From Fragilaria crotonensis (taxonomy: Eukaryota > Bacillariophyta > Fragilariophyceae > Fragilariales > Fragilariaceae), in the NCBI GenBank assembly GCA_022925895.1, contig JAKSYS010000659.1, forward strand, positions 1-34,637: a DNA stretch of 34,637 nt, read 5' to 3'. Under the pieces are notes generated by a model, which was given only the letters and a program-made list of their open reading frames with translations, was not told where the DNA came from and searched no databases. Each line of letters begins with the position of its first letter. Position 1 is the first letter of the stretch. Shown one piece after another: positions 29,304 to 34,637 of the stretch. The position numbers and the translations under genes were made by a program.

Positions 29304-29483
29304 AGCCATAGAACATTTTCTGTAAGCATCGGCGAAGCAATATTCAGGTATGAAGAGAATACATTCAGTGAATGACAAGGAGTGGTATGACATAAAGTGC
29401 GAGCGCTTTTGAGGACGAGCTCTATGACACACCAAAAACGTGAGTTCTTGAGTTTGACTTTGCCTGGGGCTGTTGTTCAGCCG

Positions 29484-29528
29484 TTGGCTCTTGAGCCAAT
29501 GACTCTTGAGCCAGCGGCTCTTGAGACA
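29484..29528. repeat. Three 15-bp tandem repeats
   Basis: The units are TTGGCTCTTGAGCCA, ATGACTCTTGAGCCA and GCGGCTCTTGAGACA. The common core is CTCTTGAG, and each of the first two contains a short GGCTC/GAGCC-type dyad. Confidence 0.85.
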
Positions 29529-30289
29529 ACGGCTGCCAACACTTCAAATGTCTAATACCCTTAAGTAGGATTTTCATAAAACGTCGATTCCGTTGTCGCA
29601 TAGTCTAATCTCAAGTTCTTTAGTTAAAGCTCAAAATTTGTCACGTCATGTGATTAATGTACCTAATGATCCGGACATTTGAAGGGGTGATGGAACGTGG
29701 AATATTTGTCCGCGTGACGAACGAAGTTGAAGAATTAGTATCCGTAGCCAGTATACACTTACAGGTAAAAGAGCCGAAATTCCGGAACCTCCTGGAAAAG
29801 TGGTTTTTGAGCTCTTCAGTGGTTTTTGCTATGTTTTGAAGACCTTGTACTTTTGTGAGGCTGCGAGGGCACGATCGCTCCTCACAAACGGACAGGTCCG
29901 GCCATCGATTTATTTAGCTATTTAATCTCAAGTTTAAAACTGTCATTTGCTGGACCTTCCGAACCTGCCTGCGACCCTACAACTGTGATGACATCGTATG
30001 CTGCACCACTGGATCCTCTACTGGCAGCAATGTGTAAGCTTAGGGTGGCTGCCACGTTAAAGGAGAATGATTGTTGTATGGAGTGTGGATTATGGATTAT
30101 GGATGTGATTCATCCTTGTGTAGCGGCATTGTGCGTGTCATAACCGAGTCATAAAGGTGTGTGTTCAATTGTTCAGTGCTCAGTGCTCAGTAGTACTGTA
30201 TTACCGTATTACTGGTGTACTACATGCCTCGTGTTGAGCAAAAACCACCCCAAAAACCAATGGTTTTTTGGTTTTTTTGGTCAAAAAGA

Positions 30290-30329
30290 CAAAAACCACT
30301 TCTCCAAGATTTTGGAAAAGTGGTTTTTG
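30290..30329. repeat. Hairpin with 12-bp arms
   Basis: CAAAAACCACTT (30290-30301) pairs with AAGTGGTTTTTG (30318-30329). The right arm with its flank, GGAAAAGTGGTTTTTG, also occurs at 29794-29809, about 500 bp upstream. It may be a dispersed repeat end. Confidence 0.75.
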
Positions 30330-30524
30330 CCAGCATAGGTTAGTACGTGTGTACGACATTGTACAAGCAAGGCCATGTACTGAGAAGCCCTGATCCAAGC
30401 GTTCCTTTGGATACTGTTTGCTTACTCTGTTCTAAAAAAAATACATCACTTCTTGTTTGGTCCTGGTGAAAAGCAGGGGTATTCAAATTTCACGAAACGG
30501 CCTTAGGCCCGTTGTTAACTATCC

Positions 30525-30540
30525 TCCTACCTTGGTAGGA
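30525..30540. repeat. Perfect 16-bp palindrome
   Basis: TCCTACC, TT, GGTAGGA. The GGTAGGA half-site recurs at 30604-30610 and inverted at 30664-30670, linking it to the hairpin downstream. Confidence 0.75.
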
Positions 30541-30603
30541 TGGCTTCATGCCCTGTTCAAAATCCGTAATGAACCGTTAAAATTGGGAAAAAACCCGGAA
30601 AAA

Positions 30604-30670
30604 GGTAGGACGCAAGGAGTGCCTCCACCCCTTTTCCAAACAGGGGTGGAGGCTCTCCTCGCATCCTACC
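30604..30670. repeat. Long hairpin with 29-bp arms and 9-nt loop
   Basis: The arms 30604-30632 and 30642-30670 are complementary at 26 of 29 positions, perfect over the inner 12 pairs (GCCTCCACCCCT). The loop is TTTCCAAAC. The three mismatches lie in the outer half. Confidence 0.82.
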
Positions 30671-31589
30671 ACATGTATGATGACGCATGACATTGCCCTT
30701 TCATGCTTTATCCTATCATACAAGAATGATTGAAAAAAAAGAACGTTTATATTTTAATTACGAGCAATGGCACGTATGTGTCAAATGTCAGACAAGTATG
30801 CATACTTGTACAAATGTGCGAGTACAAGTTGTACTCTCACATTTTGCTGTGGAAGGTCCTGCAACGCACCGCTATTTGTATTTATCTTACGTAGACGCAA
30901 CAAGAAGGAACATGATTTTGCGGGACCTCCCTGTCTGACACCCTGAATCCTCTCGACGATCATCATGGACAATGCTTCTCACAGTTCACAAGAGTCGGGG
31001 AGATGATGTCGGCAAAGCAACATCATGAAATGTTGATTAAAAGTACTGTAGTAGTAGGAATGTACTCGATTCTCCAGTACACAATGTACTGGTTCTCGGA
31101 GTACTGGAGTACAATGTAGCACGCACATGTCGAGAGCTACTGTGCTACTGCCACATTGTCGAGTGCTACTGTACCATCCGGACAGTACGCGAACTACAAC
31201 GGTAGCAGTTCCCAGGCTATCTGTTCTGTCGATGCCAACCTTGCTGACCAAATTGGAGATGGTTGGACAACCATTATTGGGAAACATAAAAGGAAGGACC
31301 AGGAAAGCAAAGAAGATAAAGTTCCCACGGCAGGAATGAAAGTGCAGCGTGGGATTGATCAGTTGTTCCTGGAATGAACAAGACTGCAACTGAGGAAAAA
31401 CTTAAGAAGACTATTCTATGAATGAGAATGAAACTACACAATGTGAACAAGGAAAATATGGAAAGAGAATAACAACAACAATAAGCTCACAATTTGAAAA
31501 CCTACTATTTTAGTACTGTTGTCTATTTTACTGTCTACAGGGATTACTGTACGAGATATCTCGAAAAGGAACTCGGAATTATTTAACAC

Positions 31590-31604
31590 GTTTATAAACG
31601 GTCA
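31590..31604 (+). repeat. Candidate end of the 5' LTR of copia element 3
   Basis: ACGGTCA is followed by GTTTATATCC (31605-31614), which resembles the LTR-CA plus GTTTAT junction of elements 1 and 2. Gag starts 18 bases further on. The LTR start cannot be set because the 3' copy is outside the window. Confidence 0.35.
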
Positions 31605-34600
31605 GTTTATATCCAAGGCAAGATGGTGGACGAAACGGCTGAATCCGGGAGTGGGTTTGGAACTACGGTCCGCGCATTTGCGTTCGACGGCGACGAAGCT
31701 AGATACCGCTCATGGGAGGGTAAGACACTTGCGCTCGCCAGCTCGAAAGGATTTTTGCTCGCACTAACCAGAGAGAGTACCGGAACGGCACTAACGGTTG
31801 AACAGTTCGAGTATGGAGAGGTCGAAGTCACGCCAGCGACGGTGGCTACTACGGGCGGCACGGCTGCCGCTGCAGTCATGCGTCCGACGACAACGGCAGA
31901 AAACCGGAAGTACCTGGCAAAGGCAGCAGCATGGACATACTTGGTCGCGAGCTGCACCGACAAGGCCTATGCACTTATTGAACGGTGCGAAGGGGATCCG
32001 TACAAGGCATGGTCTATACTACAAGAGAAATACTGTGCAACGGATGCGGAAGAGAATTACCCCGAACTGGATCAAGCATTTAGCGAGTGCAACCTCGCTG
32101 GGACGCAGAAGGACCCAGAACTCTGGTTCAATGACTTGGACCATTTAAACATGCGGCTGGCAAGAATCAACTTGAAGTATCAGAAGGACGAACTCCAGAT
32201 GAAGAGCCACATGATGACAGCAATGTCCAATGACTACGAGAGTGTCATCGTCAAGTTCAGAGGCGACCTAAATGATACTACGCTTGTTAAGTTGCGTAAG
32301 GAAGTTGTACTCCAATATAAGTCCCTAATCAAGGCAGGTGGCGGCAAAACCACATCGGAATCAGTATTGGCCGCATCAACCTCTAAGACACCTTGGAAGA
32401 AGTTCAAGGGAACTTGCAGGAACTGCGGCAAGATCGGGCATAAGGCACATGAATGCCGATCCAACAAGGTCGAATCAACGGATGAAACCACGAAGAACTC
32501 TGGTACGTTGGGGGGCGATAAGTCACATGTGACATGCTACAACTGCCAGCAGAAGGGCCACTTCGCGAACAAGTGTCCAAACCCTAAAAAGGCAAAATCA
32601 GATGCCACGGAGAATATGAATATGTTTGTCGGCGTTACGGTCTCGGCGGATGAGTATGTCGGTTCTGTATCCAAGGTGGGACACTCTGAGGAATGGCTCC
32701 TCGATTCGGGTGCTACGTGTGGAGTTACCTATGATAAAACTTATATGACAGATATGAAACCATCGGACCTTCAAATCACTATCGGAAATGGTGATAAAGT
32801 TTCCACGCAAGGCCAAGGCACGGTCATGCTAACGGACAAGCTTGGGCAAACAATTAAGTTGACGGATGTCTACTACGCTCCTACATTTACGAAACATATC
32901 GTCAGCATGAGAAAGCTGATTGATGATAATTGGGCGTTCCACGTCGCGGACAAGACGGCGTTTGTCTTCATGGACCCAGCTACGAAGGGCACGGTCAAGT
33001 TCGGACGGAACGACAAAGACATGTTGTACTACTTCACTGGTACTCGAAAGGTAGATAATGTGAATAATCCGCTCGCGCTCAGCTTGACAACTGCCCCAGT
33101 CACTTTGGACATCAACATCGCGCACGGCCTCCTTGGGCATCCAGACACGAAGACGGTTACTGCTATGGCAAAAGAACATGGTTGGACACTCACGGGATCA
33201 GTGCAACCATGCGGCTCTTGCGCGCTGGCCAAGGCTCGAGCAAAGGCGATACCCAAGAGTACTATGACAAAGGCCAAGAAGCCAGGAGAAAGACTCTTCT
33301 TGGATATTTCGGGACCATATTCGGACTCCCTTAATCAAAATAAATACTGGCTCAAGATCGTGGATGACTATACGCGATACAGTTGGGACTGCTTCTTGCC
33401 CCGCAAGAGTGGCATTCAAGTTCCATTGTTGAAGTTGATTCAAATGAACAAAGCCGCTGGAAAACCATGCAAGTATCTCCGTTGCGACAATGCCGGAGAA
33501 AACGAATCTTATGTGCAACAGTTATGTGCGGAGAACGACATTCAGTTGGAAATGACTGCTCCCAATACTCCCCAGATGAATGGGGTTGTGGAAAGAAGCT
33601 TTGCCACATGTCGAAATCGTGCTTTAGCCACTATGTACTGTGCGCGCTTTTCATTGGCTACTCAGGGTCTTTTATGGCCGGAAGCCGTGAATACTATCAC
33701 CAAGATTGGGAACAGCCTTCCAAGACCGGGACTGGCGTTGGACCCACACAGGGCTTGGTACGGAAAGGACGCGGTGACGAATCGAATCATTGGTCATCTT
33801 CAACCGTTTGGCAGGATTGCCTACGTCACGAACAGAGAGAAGCTCAAGGCCAAGCTCGATGCCCGCGCAAAGAAATGTGTCTTCGTCGGCTATGCTCAGG
33901 ACCATTCGGGCGATACATACAAGTTCTACGACCCAGCAACTAAGCAAACTATCATGTCTCGTGACGTCCATCAGTGGATGGAATGGCACGGACGCATCAC
34001 AGCAACCGATGACTTGGATTTGTTTACCGAACTCGAAAAACTCAAGACGGATTCGATCATACTGCCAGCAACGGCAGATAGTCCGATCTTGTCAGACGAG
34101 GACTTTCCGGACGATAGTGCCATGCCGGATCTCACATCACGTTCTTCGATTGCGGAGGACAACCCAGCAGTACCTGTCCCTACCGATGTCGCCGCTTCTG
34201 CGCGGAGGAATTTGACATCAGTCTTTAATGAAGGGGCAGTAACTCGCTCACGTGCTCGCCAAGATGTCAGTCACAGAAACGACGACACAGTGGAGGAAAG
34301 TAAACGAAACTTGGAGGAATCTGTTGAATACCTCCTCGTACTGAATGCGTCATTGGAATCTGATCCAAAACCGGGTGTCCCTAAGAATTATAAAGAACTT
34401 ATCAAGTCAAAGGACATAAAGTGGTTGAAGTCGATGCAAGACGAATTGGGAAACTTCCTAAAAAGAGGCGCTTGGGAATATGTCCCTAGAAATAAGATAC
34501 CCAATACACGCAAGCCACTCAGATGCCGCTGGTTGTTTAAAGAAAGCACGATGGTACGAAGAAGTCACGCTTGGTAGTACGCGGATACGAACAAGAGCCT

Positions 34601-34637
34601 GGTGTGGACTATGTGGAATCTTACTCCCCACTCGCTA
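31605..34637 (+). mobile_element. Copia-type LTR retrotransposon 3, 5' part, cut by window end
   Basis: It contains canonical copia Gag, protease, integrase and the first reverse transcriptase residues. The downstream parts and 3' LTR lie beyond 34637. It is distinct from elements 1 and 2 in Gag type, protease motif and integrase zinc finger. Confidence 0.9.
31623..34577 (+). CDS. Gag-Pol of copia element 3 (984 aa, gag to reverse transcriptase start)
   Basis: One open frame encodes Gag, protease and integrase of a different copia lineage. Gag holds a UBN2-type region (KAWSILQEKYC, LARINLKYQKDE) and two CCHC zinc knuckles, CRNCGKIGHKAHEC (residues about 263-276) and CYNCQQKGHFANKC (about 302-315). 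Protease has the canonical LLDSGATCGVT. Integrase has HHCC (HGLLGHPDT...CGSCALAK), then D in LFLDISGP, D in YLRCDNAGE and E in NGVVERSFA. The reverse transcriptase starts at WLKSMQDELGNFLKRGAWEYV. It ends at TAG 34575-34577 after a shift near 34550; the next frame reads SRLVVRGYEQEPGVDYVE to the window end. Confidence 0.92.
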   Translation: MVDETAESGSGFGTTVRAFAFDGDEARYRSWEGKTLALASSKGFLLALTRESTGTALTVEQFEYGEVEVTPATVATTGGTAAAAVMRPTTTAENRKYLAKAAAWTYLVASCTDKAYALIERCEGDPYKAWSILQEKYCATDAEENYPELDQAFSECNLAGTQKDPELWFNDLDHLNMRLARINLKYQKDELQMKSHMMTAMSNDYESVIVKFRGDLNDTTLVKLRKEVVLQYKSLIKAGGGKTTSESVLAASTSKTPWKKFKGTCRNCGKIGHKAHECRSNKVESTDETTKNSGTLGGDKSHVTCYNCQQKGHFANKCPNPKKAKSDATENMNMFVGVTVSADEYVGSVSKVGHSEEWLLDSGATCGVTYDKTYMTDMKPSDLQITIGNGDKVSTQGQGTVMLTDKLGQTIKLTDVYYAPTFTKHIVSMRKLIDDNWAFHVADKTAFVFMDPATKGTVKFGRNDKDMLYYFTGTRKVDNVNNPLALSLTTAPVTLDINIAHGLLGHPDTKTVTAMAKEHGWTLTGSVQPCGSCALAKARAKAIPKSTMTKAKKPGERLFLDISGPYSDSLNQNKYWLKIVDDYTRYSWDCFLPRKSGIQVPLLKLIQMNKAAGKPCKYLRCDNAGENESYVQQLCAENDIQLEMTAPNTPQMNGVVERSFATCRNRALATMYCARFSLATQGLLWPEAVNTITKIGNSLPRPGLALDPHRAWYGKDAVTNRIIGHLQPFGRIAYVTNREKLKAKLDARAKKCVFVGYAQDHSGDTYKFYDPATKQTIMSRDVHQWMEWHGRITATDDLDLFTELEKLKTDSIILPATADSPILSDEDFPDDSAMPDLTSRSSIAEDNPAVPVPTDVAASARRNLTSVFNEGAVTRSRARQDVSHRNDDTVEESKRNLEESVEYLLVLNASLESDPKPGVPKNYKELIKSKDIKWLKSMQDELGNFLKRGAWEYVPRNKIPNTRKPLRCRWLFKESTMVRRSHAW

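Larger units (their letters stand above)
29304..31604. other. Gene-poor region with tandem repeats and hairpins
   Basis: No convincing gene. A frame at 31156-31377 (+) encodes DGWTTIIGKHKRKDQE, which looks protein-like and could be a fragment of an older coding sequence, but it starts in repeat-like AGTACT-rich DNA and has no other support. The repeats are listed separately. The 31020-31200 stretch is rich in GTAC/AGTACT words. Confidence 0.5.

Noticed and set aside
31156..31377. A 73-codon frame ending KVQRGIDQLFLE
   Set aside because: It looks partly protein-like but its 5' part lies in AGTACT-rich repeat DNA and there is no second line of evidence.

Overview
The window looks like nuclear DNA of a diatom, most likely a pennate species such as Phaeodactylum tricornutum. 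The evidence is eukaryotic gene structure (a GTAAGT...TAG intron), roughly balanced base composition, stramenopile-type hypothetical proteins, and Ty1/copia retrotransposons of the diatom CoDi type with very short LTRs. The species is inferred from protein resemblance, not proven. No rRNA, tRNA, CRISPR array or bacterial operon was seen.

Layout. 1-1318: no recognisable gene. 1319-7865: copia element 1 on the + strand, with identical 154-bp LTRs but a gag-pol broken by about ten small frameshifts. 7866-9003: no gene. 9004-9756: a hypothetical basic, probably nuclear protein. 9757-12560: empty, AT-rich. 12581-13617 (-): a two-exon hypothetical diatom protein. 13804-14586: an inverted repeat pair around a weak small ORF. 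15244-15819: two copies of a decayed coding segment. 15920-18334 (-): a membrane-anchored protein with two sulfotransferase domains, split by one in-frame UGA in a CUAG context. 18793-21904 (-): a decayed DDE-transposase-like gene. 22265-28684: copia element 2 on the + strand, with discordant LTRs and an in-frame UGA between gag and pol. 28685-29303: a 619-bp element with 30-bp terminal inverted repeats starting at the base after the LTR. 29304-31604: gene-poor DNA with short tandem repeats and hairpins. 31623-34637: the 5' part of copia element 3, a different lineage with CCHC zinc knuckles, cut by the window end.

How it fits together. This is a transposon-rich, gene-poor segment in which three copia elements of two lineages lie on the + strand and the recognisable host genes mostly lie on the - strand. 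Elements 1 and 2 share the primer-binding site, polypurine tract, a DSHAD protease, an integrase without an obvious HHCC zinc finger, and a chromodomain-like segment. Element 3 has the canonical copia features (two zinc knuckles, DSGA protease, HHCC integrase). The most unusual observation is that the tandem sulfotransferase gene is interrupted only by UGA-CUA-G, the best-known stop-codon readthrough context, at a place where the reading frame and conserved family sequence continue on both sides.
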